Shown here in pieces: positions 20,333 to 29,649 of a DNA stretch of 64,000 bases. Source of the stretch: Tetrapisispora phaffii CBS 4417 (Eukaryota > Ascomycota > Saccharomycetes > Saccharomycetales > Saccharomycetaceae); NCBI RefSeq assembly GCF_000236905.1, contig NC_016532.1:310001-374000 (forward strand), written 5' to 3'. Numbering within the stretch: the stretch's first letter is position 1; each line of letters opens with the position of its first letter. A model generated the notes under the pieces. The model saw nothing but the letters and a program-made list of their open reading frames with translations. It had not been told where the DNA came from and ran no database searches. Made by a program: the position numbers and the translations under genes.

Positions 20333-20643
20333 AAGTTGTTACATTTTATATTGATGCCTGGAATTTTTAAAGCCATCGCTATGCTCGGACGTTTGAGCAA
20401 AGAACCAAAATACATCGATAATGATATAAGAACTAATTATTTATAAAATTAACATTTAAATACATTGAAGAATATAGTCTTGAAACAGGATTGGTTATAG
20501 TTATATGTAAGCGTTTGTAAAAGAATATTATCAGATGTTATATTTGTTTTTGAAGTGAATTCATGTTAAAGTTTTGCGCTAACAAGAAGGAAGAAATCTA
20601 ATATGTTTTAAAGCAAATTTGAGTCGTTGCAAAGAAAATGTGT

Positions 20644-21546
20644 TCAAGGTGGTGGATTTGACTTGGAATTTGATTTATTGTCTAGTTCTGTTAGTAATAT
20701 ATCATTTTTTTTCATCTCTTCTTGAAATTGTTCCCTCGAGAACCCTGATTGCTTGTTTAAGAAAATATTATATGTTCTGAACCATAAGAACCTTTTATAT
20801 CTTGATTGTTTGTCTTTATCCAACCCATAGTTTGTATACGCACTTATTAAGTTCTCTTCCATCGATTTATGTGGAGCTAGTTGAATTGGTTTGTTTAATG
20901 TTGCCTCCAGTTCATTTAAAAGTGCTAAACATTTAATGCACATTATTAAACCCAACATACAACTAAAAAATGTTAAAATATTGAACTCTTCATTTGAAGT
21001 GTGATCCTTCTTCGATATACCATTTATGTCCCCCCAGTCTTCTGAATTATAGTAAGCATGATGGTATCGTGTGTTCCAATTTTGGTGGTTATACCTGTTC
21101 ATATCGTACGATTCCGATGTGTCTATGACTCTGTCACTTGTCAACTTAGTGTATGCATCTGTGATGATTTTAAACCTTTTCAACTTCTGGTCGTTGGTCA
21201 GAAACTTGTTTGTTGCACAGTCATGAGTTGAAACGTTAAATTTCCCATTGTTATCAGGATGGTACAACTTTACAAAGAAATGATATTTCTTCTTGAGTTC
21301 TTTTTTATCTATGGAGTTTTTATTTGTGATATTGAATATTTGGAATGGGCTAGGATTCTTAACTAACTTTGGCCAGTAGTTATCGTGCAACACCTCTAAT
21401 TTACGCGGCTGGTGGTTTGAATAATCTCTAATCCATTGTATAACGAGGTGGTGATTGAGTGTGTTTATACTCGCAGCAGGCGTTAGGGGATATCTCGAAG
21501 TGACGCTTTGCCGTGCCAACAGTATTGACATGGTAAAAGCAGTCAT
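20644..21546 (-). CDS. JID1: Mitochondrial J-domain protein Jid1
   Basis: Type III J protein of 300 residues (S. cerevisiae Jid1 has 301). The N-terminus is basic with no early acidic residues (MSILLARQSVTSRYPLTPA), like a mitochondrial presequence. The J domain spans about 68-130, starting FQIFNITNKNSIDKKELKKK, with the essential HPD tripeptide in KLYHPDNNG. A hydrophobic segment (ILTFFSCMLGLIMCIKCLAL, about 185-205) is a likely membrane anchor. The J domain stimulates Hsp70 ATPase, probably at the inner membrane. A second Met at residue 6 is an alternative start. Confidence 0.93.
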   Translation of the reverse strand: MTAFTMSILLARQSVTSRYPLTPAASINTLNHHLVIQWIRDYSNHQPRKLEVLHDNYWPKLVKNPSPFQIFNITNKNSIDKKELKKKYHFFVKLYHPDNNGKFNVSTHDCATNKFLTNDQKLKRFKIITDAYTKLTSDRVIDTSESYDMNRYNHQNWNTRYHHAYYNSEDWGDINGISKKDHTSNEEFNILTFFSCMLGLIMCIKCLALLNELEATLNKPIQLAPHKSMEENLISAYTNYGLDKDKQSRYKRFLWFRTYNIFLNKQSGFSREQFQEEMKKNDILLTELDNKSNSKSNPPP

Positions 21547-21906
21547 CTTATGATGGGTAATGCAGACAGTTGATGAAGCGGTTCATTTATTCATGTATGC
21601 GGTCACCGTGGTGCTGCGTATGCATGTTGAACCAAGACTTATTTCCGTTTCCTATATATATCTGCATATTTGTATATTTAGGGTCAAAATTAAATTTTTG
21701 TGAAAATATTATTTATAATTATTATTTATTGTTGTTAACTACATAAAAGTTATAAAGATCAGATTCGAAGTACAGTCTCATTGTAGTTAGTATCCTGTAA
21801 ATATTTGTTCTGTCACTTGAAATATAAAATATTTACCAATGGAGAATGTGTGACAGTGGCGGGATGGAGCAAGTGGGTGGAGGGAGGAGAGGCCAGGAAA
21901 CGTTAA
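21547..21906. other. Intergenic region between CMD1 and JID1
   Basis: JID1 promoter and CMD1 3' flank. Contains a purine-rich run near 21862-21900 directly after the CMD1 stop. No gene or known site seen. Confidence 0.4.
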
Positions 21907-22350
21907 TTATTTTGAAAGTAAAGCAGCGAATTGTTGGATATTAATTTCTCCAGAACCATCACTGACCTCTCTCAACATTTCGTCGACTTCTGTGTCGGTC
22001 AATTTCTCGCCGATCGAGGTCAAGACATGTTTCAATTCTGCGGCGGAGATCAAACCGTCACCGTTCTTGTCGAAGACTTTGAAAGCTTCTAATAGTTCTT
22101 GTTCGGAGTCGTTGGATTTCAATTGTCTGGACATCAAAGCCAAGAACTCCGAGAACTCGATCTTGTTGTTGCCGTTGACATCGATTTCGTTCATCAAGTC
22201 AGCGACTTCAGCTTCGCTTGGGGAAAGACCCAACGATCTCATGACGGTGGCCAATTCACTGGAGGAGATAGAACCATTGTTGTCCTTGTCGAACAACGCA
22301 AAAGCCTCTTTAAATTCAGCGATCTGCTCTTCTGTTAAATTTGAGGACAT
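21907..22350 (-). CDS. CMD1: Calmodulin
   Basis: Calmodulin of 147 residues, the length of S. cerevisiae Cmd1. Three canonical calcium loops are visible: [12 protein letters not shown] (EF1), [12 protein letters not shown] (EF2) and [12 protein letters not shown] (EF3). The fourth loop is degenerate and shortened ([12 protein letters not shown]), so only three Ca2+ sites are expected, as is typical for Saccharomycetaceae calmodulin. It acts in bud growth, endocytosis and spindle-pole function via Myo2, Spc110 and calcineurin. GC content is higher than in the neighbours, consistent with biased codon use in a highly expressed gene. Confidence 0.99.
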   Translation of the reverse strand: MSSNLTEEQIAEFKEAFALFDKDNNGSISSSELATVMRSLGLSPSEAEVADLMNEIDVNGNNKIEFSEFLALMSRQLKSNDSEQELLEAFKVFDKNGDGLISAAELKHVLTSIGEKLTDTEVDEMLREVSDGSGEINIQQFAALLSK

Positions 22351-22933
22351 TGTGTGTCAGCTTGTGTATGTGTATGTGTGTTGCACTATACTTCCTCGAG
22401 TCACAAATGAGCACCACTTTAAAATCGTAATTGCAGACACAGAAGTATGCACTAATTATATGTAGTGTATATAGGTATGTTAGTTGTCTCCATTACAGAA
22501 ATTGACATAATAGAAAATAGAAAGAAAACAAAATATTAGGAATTAGATGTTGCCAGATAGTCATTCCATACGAGAAGAGACACGAACAGTATACATAAAT
22601 TCTCTCAGTGCGCGCGCGTGGATGCGCGTGGATGCGCAGTAGCGCAGCGTTCATGCCGTTTATGTGTTCTGGTGTCTCTTGTGATCGCTCCGGCCAAAGC
22701 CTTTTCCCCTTTTCGAAAATCGGGGAAATCGAGAGCGAGATGTTATGTGTCAGGTGACGAGGCGCCCTGCGTCATCACGTGACGGCAGCGTTCCTCGTCA
22801 CGTTCCTCCACCGCACGGCCTGTGGACTTGTGGTGGTGCATTGAGTAAGAGGAGATGGGCGGCTAAATATATCGATGCTGCAGTGTGGTTTCGCATTGAA
22901 CGACGCTTAATGGCAGTTCATCCTTCATGGTAG
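22351..22933. promoter_or_regulatory. CMD1 upstream region with GC-rich core
   Basis: Spacer between two minus-strand genes. From about 22600 to 22830 it is strikingly GC-rich, with alternating CG runs and a repeated GTGGATGCGC unit (near 22619-22639). A TCACGTGA Cbf1-type site lies at 22775-22782. I see no coding frame with a credible start; a 62-codon plus frame at 22745-22933 looks fortuitous. Confidence 0.5.
22775..22782. promoter_or_regulatory. Cbf1-type TCACGTGA palindrome
   Basis: Perfect 8-bp TCACGTGA, the preferred Cbf1 sequence (CDEI-like), inside the GC-rich core between CMD1 and HOS1. No CDEII/CDEIII follows, so it is not a centromere. Confidence 0.5.
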
Positions 22934-24418
22934 CTATGTTGATAAGATACGTGAAATACCATAATGGGCTCTCAGCTCTGCTATATACTTGGTGAATGGC
23001 TTCTGTTTAGTGTCATTGTAATTGATTTGTCTTTTGAACGACAGTCCATCGAGTCCGTTCTCTATCTCATAGCACCAGTATTTATAGTACTCTTTTTCGT
23101 ATTCGTCGATGTGTTCATGATCTTTGATCAGGAGCTCCTTGTCTTTATCGTCTATTGTTCCATGAGGGACTTCGGCGGCTAACGTGGTAGCCGCCGGCGG
23201 GATGCGACCTGCTAATTGTAGGACCTTATAAGTTAAATACGTGTAGAAACGACTAGCAAGCAACTCATTGTATCCGCCACCGCCCAGCAACACGACGTTT
23301 TTGCAAGACCCGGGCTGATGTGGTCCGACGAAAGCAGCGATTATCTTTATAATACATCTTGTCAGCCCTATGATTGTTAATTGCCATTCGTTGTAGTAGT
23401 CGTTATTTAATCCATCACCGCCGCACAAAATCACAATGTCGTCACTCTGATGCAGTTCAATTAACGGAATTATTATATTAGTCACCAATTCAAACATGTT
23501 GCTATTGCTTAATCCATGTTTTACGGGTAAATTAATAATATTGTTTGATTTAGGTTTCCCGAATTTTAATCCGCCAGTGCAGGGGTAAAACCCGGGTTCA
23601 AACAAATGAATGGAAATGATTTGAATATCTTTTGAGTAATTAAACGCATTCTCCACTCCATCGCCGTGGTGTAAATCTAAGTCGATGTATGTCAGTTTCC
23701 TTTTGTGTCCTTGTTGTCCCGGCGTTTTTCGGAGTTCGTTTATTAGTGATACAATATCGTTGATGTAACAAAACCCATTGGCCCGGGATTTCATGGCGTG
23801 ATGACGTCCACCATCCCAGTTGATGGCAATGTTTGCTGTGATCTCCGGTGTGTCCACGCACAGATGCTTTGCAAGTTGCATTGTGGAGTTGATGAGTGTG
23901 TCCAGGTACATCGGCAAGAACGAGAAGATCGGGCAATCTCCATTGTTCAAGTTATACTCCAATTTCAAGATCTCCGGGTCTGTCCCCGGGACATGCCCGG
24001 GTCTATCCCGGGGGATCTTCCGTTTCTTGCCTACATAACTCTCGTGTAACGATTGATATAATTCATACAAGTCGTGCAGTTCATCCGGCGATTGCTCTGC
24101 TTTTCCCGATCTCACACCCTCCCGATCGTTGTCATCCGGAGATAAGCGCTCATTGTATTGCTTACCAAATATCACTCTTAGGTAATCTTGGGAATGGTAA
24201 TTACATAATGCCCGGGCTTCCACTAAATCAAGTCCCTGTCCTTCGAACAGCCTGGTCTCATCGACGACAACATCAAACTTACTAATCAATTGATAAGCCT
24301 CTAACAACGAATTGATAAGTTTCGATTTCCTTGCATGGTTGCATGGTAACAAATCGATGACGCTCGATTGGAAATGGGATGTGGAAATTATTAGCTTAAA
24401 TTTATTTTCATCACCCAT
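22934..24418 (-). CDS. HOS1: Class I histone deacetylase Hos1
   Basis: Zinc-dependent deacetylase of 494 residues (S. cerevisiae Hos1 has 470). It deacetylates cohesin Smc3 after cohesion release and is also recruited by Cyc8-Tup1. Catalytic-core motifs seen: INWDGGRHHAMKSRANGFCYIND (about 199-221, active-site His pair), DLDLHHGDGVENAF (about 244-257, zinc ligands) and LCGGDGLNND. The GGGGYNELLASRF loop follows. The ORF has unusual base composition for this genome: seven CCCGGG hexamers and clusters of rare GC-rich codons, especially around residues 135-147. Divergent from MED1, matching YPR068C / YPR070W with SPE3 missing between them. Confidence 0.93.
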   Translation of the reverse strand: MGDENKFKLIISTSHFQSSVIDLLPCNHARKSKLINSLLEAYQLISKFDVVVDETRLFEGQGLDLVEARALCNYHSQDYLRVIFGKQYNERLSPDDNDREGVRSGKAEQSPDELHDLYELYQSLHESYVGKKRKIPRDRPGHVPGTDPEILKLEYNLNNGDCPIFSFLPMYLDTLINSTMQLAKHLCVDTPEITANIAINWDGGRHHAMKSRANGFCYINDIVSLINELRKTPGQQGHKRKLTYIDLDLHHGDGVENAFNYSKDIQIISIHLFEPGFYPCTGGLKFGKPKSNNIINLPVKHGLSNSNMFELVTNIIIPLIELHQSDDIVILCGGDGLNNDYYNEWQLTIIGLTRCIIKIIAAFVGPHQPGSCKNVVLLGGGGYNELLASRFYTYLTYKVLQLAGRIPPAATTLAAEVPHGTIDDKDKELLIKDHEHIDEYEKEYYKYWCYEIENGLDGLSFKRQINYNDTKQKPFTKYIAELRAHYGISRILST

Positions 24419-24734
24419 TGAACTCCATATAAATACTGGTCGAATTATTTTTTATCTGTAAATAATATCCTCTTCTAATGATAACCTTACTGTATATAAA
24501 CTAATTTATGCTTCTTTCGATATGCTACATTTTTAGTTTTCTTGGATTTTTCATATTTTTCGCATTATAACACATTCCGAGTTTCTGATATTAGCAAAAT
24601 TGTAAATGTATTTGTAGATATAAGAATTAAGATAATCGCATACACTATCTCTTGTAAATGTAATTAACATCACTTGCGAAGAAAAAAAAACACGTACAAT
24701 CAAAAACTGCACATACTATAATTTGCGAACAAGA
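24419..24734. other. HOS1-MED1 divergent promoter
   Basis: AT-rich 316-bp spacer. In S. cerevisiae SPE3 lies here; no remnant of it is recognisable. An A-run follows near 24681-24690. Confidence 0.4.
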
Positions 24735-26480
24735 ATGGCTTCAGAAGATGTCTATTTGTCGAAGTTGAATGAAATAATTGAATTGTTTCAAAATTACAAA
24801 CCAGGTAGAATTAACTTAGATAATATTACAAAATTATGCCAAACTTTGGGTTTGGAGTCTTTCATCGACGACATAGACACAAATATATCAAGACTCTCCA
24901 CGGCGTCAAAAATAATAGTCGTGGATATCGATTTTGATAAATCATTAGGGAAAGTAAAAGATGTAAAACTTGTTTTGGCTTCGAATTTTGATAATTTTAA
25001 TTATTTTACAGATAAATCATTGCTATTAAACAGTGTTAATGGCACAAATAATACTAATTTGAAAGAGGAGCAAACTGAAAACAACATTCTACTGAATTCG
25101 TTGACAAATTATGCAGATTTGAATGAGTTTTATCAAAATTTAAAATACATTTATCTGTTGGATACATATTCTTGTATAGATTTGGATTCAAATCAAGCAA
25201 AATCAAAGTCCAGTGGAAACACAACTGTAATTAATAGTGGAGATATTATCTCAACAACTAATTATGCTGTAAGCGCAACTGACAATGTCTCTTCGTTGCA
25301 AATATCGTCAACTGGCAATATGAAACCAAATTCAAGTCCAAATGCAAATGCAAACTTGGATGTAAATAATGCACATACTGCTACATCTCCAGTACCAGCA
25401 CAGAATATTGATAAAAATGATTGTAAACTAGATCTGTTCAAATATTATACAGAGCTAGCAGATTATGTCAGAAATTATTTCATTTCAAATAACTCAGATT
25501 TCACAGTTATAACAAATTTAAGAGATATATTCGGTATTTATATTATTTGGAATGACGATTTCAAGAATCCTATTGCAAGAATATATTTAGAAAAGTCCAA
25601 AGAATCAAAAAATCGTCTATTTGAATTTGTGTATTTACCAGGAGATGATAAATGGTCAAATGAAGATTTTGAAAAGTACACTATAGGTGTATCCTTAGTG
25701 ATGGAAATAATGGGTGAAACAGAAAACCAAACTGGGAAGCATAACAGCATATGGTTCCCAAAGGAGTCTATCTCTGACGATCTTATTTTACAATCGTCAT
25801 TTACAGATATTATAAAGGAAAATATTGATTCTAACGACAATAATATGTTGAATATCTTGTTTAAAAATATCCAAAGCGATAATAACTTGTCAATTAATGA
25901 TTACTTGATTTTCAGTGGCAAGTGTAGGTTAGTTAACGATTTTACTACAAGCTTAATAAATATATCTAAATTTGATATAGGTAATGATCATTTGGATTTA
26001 ATGTTAGAGATATTAAACTGGATTAAATGGTCGAAAATGGTTCTAACACCAGTTTTTGAGATTATAAGCAGGGATAATAATGGCTCGACAGATGATTTTT
26101 CAAGTTATGAAAAAGCTAATGATTCAAATATAGATGAAAACATAAATTTACAAAAATTAAAAATGAAAACTATAAGATCTACTAGAAGAAGGTCATCATC
26201 TCTTGCCAAGAGGCCTAGTATTGTCGAAGCCTCTATTCTGAAAGATGAAGGGTTGCAGCAATTCAATTTACATGAGATTATGTCGCAACCTGTCATAGAA
26301 GATGAAAAAATTGATGGTCTAGATTACGTTGAGGAATCTGCCTCCGAAAATCCGTTACATAACGATAGTAATGAGAATGCAAACGAAGATATTGAGATGG
26401 AAGATGCTCAAGGGATGGACTTTAATACAGAGCCAATGCTGAAAATAGAAAATAATAACAAAAAAATAATAAAATCATAA
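24735..26480 (+). CDS. MED1: Mediator subunit Med1
   Basis: Middle-module subunit of the RNA polymerase II Mediator complex, 581 residues (S. cerevisiae Med1 has 566). The N-terminal block MASEDVYLSKLNEIIELFQ and the IIVVDIDFDKSLGKVKDVKLVLAS segment are the family's conserved start. The middle has an Asn/Ser-rich insert (about 155-215), then a second ordered region with FSGKCRLVNDF and LNWIKWSKMVLTPVFEI. The C-terminus is basic, then acidic (RSTRRRSSSLAKR; EDIEMEDAQG). The frame opens four codons earlier at a TTG, but the ATG at 24735 is the start. Divergent from HOS1. Confidence 0.88.
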   Translation: MASEDVYLSKLNEIIELFQNYKPGRINLDNITKLCQTLGLESFIDDIDTNISRLSTASKIIVVDIDFDKSLGKVKDVKLVLASNFDNFNYFTDKSLLLNSVNGTNNTNLKEEQTENNILLNSLTNYADLNEFYQNLKYIYLLDTYSCIDLDSNQAKSKSSGNTTVINSGDIISTTNYAVSATDNVSSLQISSTGNMKPNSSPNANANLDVNNAHTATSPVPAQNIDKNDCKLDLFKYYTELADYVRNYFISNNSDFTVITNLRDIFGIYIIWNDDFKNPIARIYLEKSKESKNRLFEFVYLPGDDKWSNEDFEKYTIGVSLVMEIMGETENQTGKHNSIWFPKESISDDLILQSSFTDIIKENIDSNDNNMLNILFKNIQSDNNLSINDYLIFSGKCRLVNDFTTSLINISKFDIGNDHLDLMLEILNWIKWSKMVLTPVFEIISRDNNGSTDDFSSYEKANDSNIDENINLQKLKMKTIRSTRRRSSSLAKRPSIVEASILKDEGLQQFNLHEIMSQPVIEDEKIDGLDYVEESASENPLHNDSNENANEDIEMEDAQGMDFNTEPMLKIENNNKKIIKS

Positions 26481-27516
26481 ATTTAATCATTAATGAAGAT
26501 CATATGTCATTGGAGGATATATCACATTGCAGCTTATATGATGATCTTGATACATGGAATAATTTCACTCAAAAGTTAAAAGAAGTTATTGATACGTAAT
26601 TTGTAATATAAATATATATCTTTGTCTAGTAAACAAAAGTGATCTACTTCACCTCAGTAGTGTTAAAAGAAAAGCAGTACTAATTATACATTATATAAGT
26701 TAGGCGTACTGAATCTTGCCGGCCGAGAAATAGTTTATCAACAGTTTTAATCTCAGCTGCGTATCGTATCTAAACACATACTCTCAAGAACCGTGCTATT
26801 TGTTTTATATGTCAAGAAGTTTAAGCTGGAGGATATATTCAGATCACTCGTTCTGGTTCCTTTCAAATTATATTAAAGAAGCCATCTAGCCTTTAATTGT
26901 TAGGGCAGTTATATACAGTTTATTTTACTCGACGTCTTACTCTAATTCAACGAACCCGTTTAATTGCAGACTTCCGATAATTAATTATTACACAGTACTG
27001 AATATATTAAAATTATGACGATTGTAAAAAATTCTACTGGTTATTATTAACTTCAGCGTCTAGGTCAGTGCTACTCTTTTCTGTAGTTTTGTTATTTAAG
27101 TCGAAGATATGTTCGTCCTATTTATCGATCAATTATCTATATATGATCTCTATAGAATTACATAATATATATAACCAATGAAATGAACAATTGCTTGTCT
27201 TATATATCTGTAACTTTCGTTTAGGCTCGTGCACTGCACTACAACATTAAAATTAGATCTCGTATAAATCTTGATTGTGTTAAAATGATTGTTTACCCAT
27301 AGTATTATAGCTTTGACTAAACTGTAGATATTTATTCGTTTCATTAGTAAACACTGGTTTAAGTATCCATATATTATACAATAATACTTGTGACTATTTC
27401 ATATTCTAACAACAATATATTCTTGCGAGCATCCATTGTTTTATGTATTTATCAAGAATCTACCCAGATATTCATATCTACTGTAGTTTAACTAATTATA
27501 CTACCAATAAATTTTC
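26481..27516. other. Gene-free region downstream of MED1
   Basis: About 1 kb of AT-rich DNA with no credible ORF. In S. cerevisiae NOT5 follows MED1. No coding trace is recognisable. It leads into the LTR-like repeats upstream of the tRNA-Ser. Confidence 0.5.
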
Positions 27517-27640
27517 GTGGAGAAATAAGCCTATGTTGGCTAGTGGCAACTTCTAAGATACTGTCCGTGATCACTTTAGTTGATGTCCAGTAGTCCATTG
27601 TCTTAATAGTTCAATAATCGACTCGTCCTTTTATTAATAT
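27517..27640 (+). repeat. LTR-like repeat R1, copy 1
   Basis: About 124 bp that align with 40478-40600 at roughly 70% by eye. Shared strings are GTGGAGAAA.AAGC.TATGTTGG, AGTCCAT, ATAGTT.AATAATCGA and CTTTTATTA. A purine-rich run followed by TGTTGG is the arrangement of a Ty polypurine tract plus LTR start. Both copies lie in the upstream flank of a tRNA gene, where Ty1/copia elements prefer to insert. No internal gag-pol sequence remains. Interpreted as a decayed LTR fragment; no match to a named Ty family is claimed. Confidence 0.55.
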
Positions 27641-27677
27641 ATTTAATACAAATTTCTCATTAGTAGTATTCATTACT

Positions 27678-27926
27678 TTAATATATTAATAGTTGTTAGA
27701 TTATTTACTATATATTCATATTAATCTCTCTGGTCTCTTGGACCTAGATCAATGAATTGCTTAACTATTGGTTATCGGGGTTTATATATACATCATATTT
27801 CAACCTGCCGTTCTGTCCAACGAGACGACGTCGTCGAATTGAACACGTACGGTAGGTTGATGGTTCTACAGTACTATTTATGCATTAGAAATTCTGCTAT
27901 TACATTCTCGTGAGCACTATTGTTTC
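27678..27926 (+). repeat. Tandem repeat R2, copy A (with copy B at 27951-28199)
   Basis: 249-bp unit repeated once at an offset of 273 bp with roughly 90% identity by eye. Shared blocks include CTCTCTGGTCTCTTGGACCT, GGGGTTTATATATACAT, CCGTTCTGTCCAACGAGACGA and TGATGGTTCTACAGTACT. The unit holds a TATA-like box and, in copy A, a perfect 12-bp palindrome GACGACGTCGTC. Likely a duplicated part of an LTR (promoter-bearing U3/R region). Confidence 0.85.
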
Positions 27927-27950
27927 TGCTCAATAGTTGTGTTGATTGCC

Positions 27951-28199
27951 TTAATATATTAAAATGTTGTTAGATTATATACTTTATATCTAAATTAACC
28001 TCTCTGGTCTCTTGGACCTGGATCAATGAATTATTAGCTATTGATTACCGGGGTTTATATATACATAATATTTCAATCCACCGTTCTGTCCAACGAGACG
28101 ATGTCGTCGAGTTGAACACGTACGGCAGGCTGATGGTTCTACAGTACTATTTATGCATTAGGAATTCTGCTATTACATTCTTGCAGGCACTATTGTTTC
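27951..28199 (+). repeat. Tandem repeat R2, copy B
   Basis: Second copy of the 249-bp unit, ending about 160 bp before the tRNA-Ser. The palindrome of copy A is broken here by one base (GACGATGTCGTC). The 24 bp between copies are not repeated. Confidence 0.85.
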
Positions 28200-28360
28200 A
28201 GGTTTGCAACAATAATCTCCTAAAGAGGTAATATCTGGTATCGTATAGTCACTTATACGACCAGTCTCATTTCCAACAATACCTTCATATATCAGCAAGC
28301 GAATTTTATATCTCTAATATAGTAATGTAATAAGTATTTTTAATATTTTACATTCTTATT

Positions 28361-28442
28361 GGCACTATGGCCGAGTGGTTAAGGCGACAGACTTGAAATC
28401 TGTTGGGCTCTGCCCGCGCATGTTCAAATCCTGCTGGTGTCG
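28361..28442 (+). tRNA. tS(UGA): tRNA-Ser (anticodon UGA)
   Basis: 82-nt type II tRNA. It has acceptor GGCACTA pairing with TGGTGTC plus discriminator G, the D-arm region GGCCGAGTGGTTAAGGC, anticodon stem ACAGA/TCTGT with loop CTTGAAA (anticodon TGA), a long variable arm with GGGC/GCCC, and T-arm loop TTCAAAT. No intron. The Pol III terminator is the T run directly after the gene (28446-28451). The T-stem GCATG/CCTGC has one mismatched T-C pair. It reads UCA and UCG codons. Confidence 0.95.
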
Positions 28443-28445
28443 AAT

Positions 28446-28451
28446 TTTTTT
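28446..28451 (+). terminator. Pol III terminator of tRNA-Ser
   Basis: Run of six T residues 3 bases after the discriminator base of the tRNA, the standard RNA polymerase III stop. Confidence 0.8.
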
Positions 28452-28577
28452 GCATGATAAATCTTCTAATTCAATTGTTGAGATGAAATGAGTCAACCAT
28501 TGATATAAATCGTAAATTTAAAGAACAAATATTTTTATTTTCATTATGTAGATATACCTTATTCATTATAAAAATAT

Positions 28578-29291
28578 CTAGAATTTGTACTTTTGAACAA
28601 AGCTGATACCTTGTGCAAAACTTTGAACACGAGCATCTAGCTTGTAGCCTTGTTTGTCTAGTTTTGTCATTTCACTTACGAAATCTTTCAAGGGAACAGT
28701 GAAACATTCGATAAATTCATTATCTTCTAAGTTGGCTTGTGGATTTTGGTTTTCTGGCAATGCCATATCGATCTCCACTGTTAACAGGACTAAGTTAGTG
28801 TTTGTAAAACCAGGATCGTTAAACATAACAGGGCTATCATCGATGATCTTTCCCACATATCCAGTTTCCTCTTTTAGCTCTCTTAAAGCAGCTACCTGAA
28901 CGGACTCGGTGCCATCGATTAATCCCGCAGGCATTTCTATGCAAACACCATCTACAGGGGGCCTGTATTGCTTTTGTAATAATATTTCATCTGGTTTACC
29001 ATCTGGATATTTTAAAATTGGAATAATACCGACGCCATCAATGCCACCTGCTTGTCTAGTTGTACGGACAGCCATGTCCCATTCTCTGGTGCCTCCGTTT
29101 GGATCTTTGTAAGACAATTTTTCTAATCCAATCCATTTACATTCATCAGTTCTTACAACAGGACGAGAACTAATCAATTCAGCTAATTCTGGTTTTCCTT
29201 TAGGTATGGACATCTTTCTAGTAATAAATTTTGTAGTCGGGTTAGCTGATTGATTGATCAATTTTAATCTTAAACCTTTTGCAATATACAT
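28578..29291 (-). CDS. YSA1: Nudix ADP-ribose pyrophosphatase Ysa1
   Basis: Hydrolyses ADP-ribose to AMP and ribose-5-phosphate, limiting free ADP-ribose. A full Nudix box (GX5EX7REUXEEXGU) is present: GLIDGTESVQVAALRELKEE followed by TGY (about 123-145). 237 residues against 231 in S. cerevisiae. The first 26 residues (MYIAKGLRLKLINQS...FITRK) are basic with no acidic residue and resemble a mitochondrial presequence. A second in-frame Met at residue 27 (start at 29213) would give a cytosolic form, so dual localisation is possible. Divergent from SUS1, as in YBR111C / YBR111W-A. Confidence 0.96.
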   Translation of the reverse strand: MYIAKGLRLKLINQSANPTTKFITRKMSIPKGKPELAELISSRPVVRTDECKWIGLEKLSYKDPNGGTREWDMAVRTTRQAGGIDGVGIIPILKYPDGKPDEILLQKQYRPPVDGVCIEMPAGLIDGTESVQVAALRELKEETGYVGKIIDDSPVMFNDPGFTNTNLVLLTVEIDMALPENQNPQANLEDNEFIECFTVPLKDFVSEMTKLDKQGYKLDARVQSFAQGISFVQKYKF

Positions 29292-29649
29292 TACATAAGT
29301 TAAGGTTCAAAGATAAGATTCATAAGCTGATTACAATTGATAAATTAAAATTAAATATATACTCCATAGCATTATAGTAAATCCCAAATATGAAAGTAGG
29401 TGCTTCTCGTTTTCGAATTTGTGACAATTCAATCAATTGATTTTTATTATTACAAGCTCTAGCATTTTCAAATTTTTATGCCACACAAACCGTAAAAATG
29501 GTTAACTTGAAAAAAAATATCAACTTTAACATTTAAATATTTCAAAATCAATGATGTATTTTTAAGAATGTAGAGACTTGGTGGACAATTCTTTTAGTAT
29601 GAAGATCAGAAGAAATCAAATTTGAAAGTGTACTGTTATATGAGATAAA

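Noticed and set aside
22775..22782. CDEI-like TCACGTGA as part of a centromere
   Set aside because: No AT-rich CDEII of about 80 bp followed by a CDEIII (TCCGAA core) nearby; I found none elsewhere in the window either.
27534..28211. A complete 678-bp LTR from TGTTGG to CAACA
   Set aside because: The ends look right, but homology with the second copy extends upstream of TGTTGG, there is no 5-bp target duplication, and the interior is explained partly by a tandem duplication.
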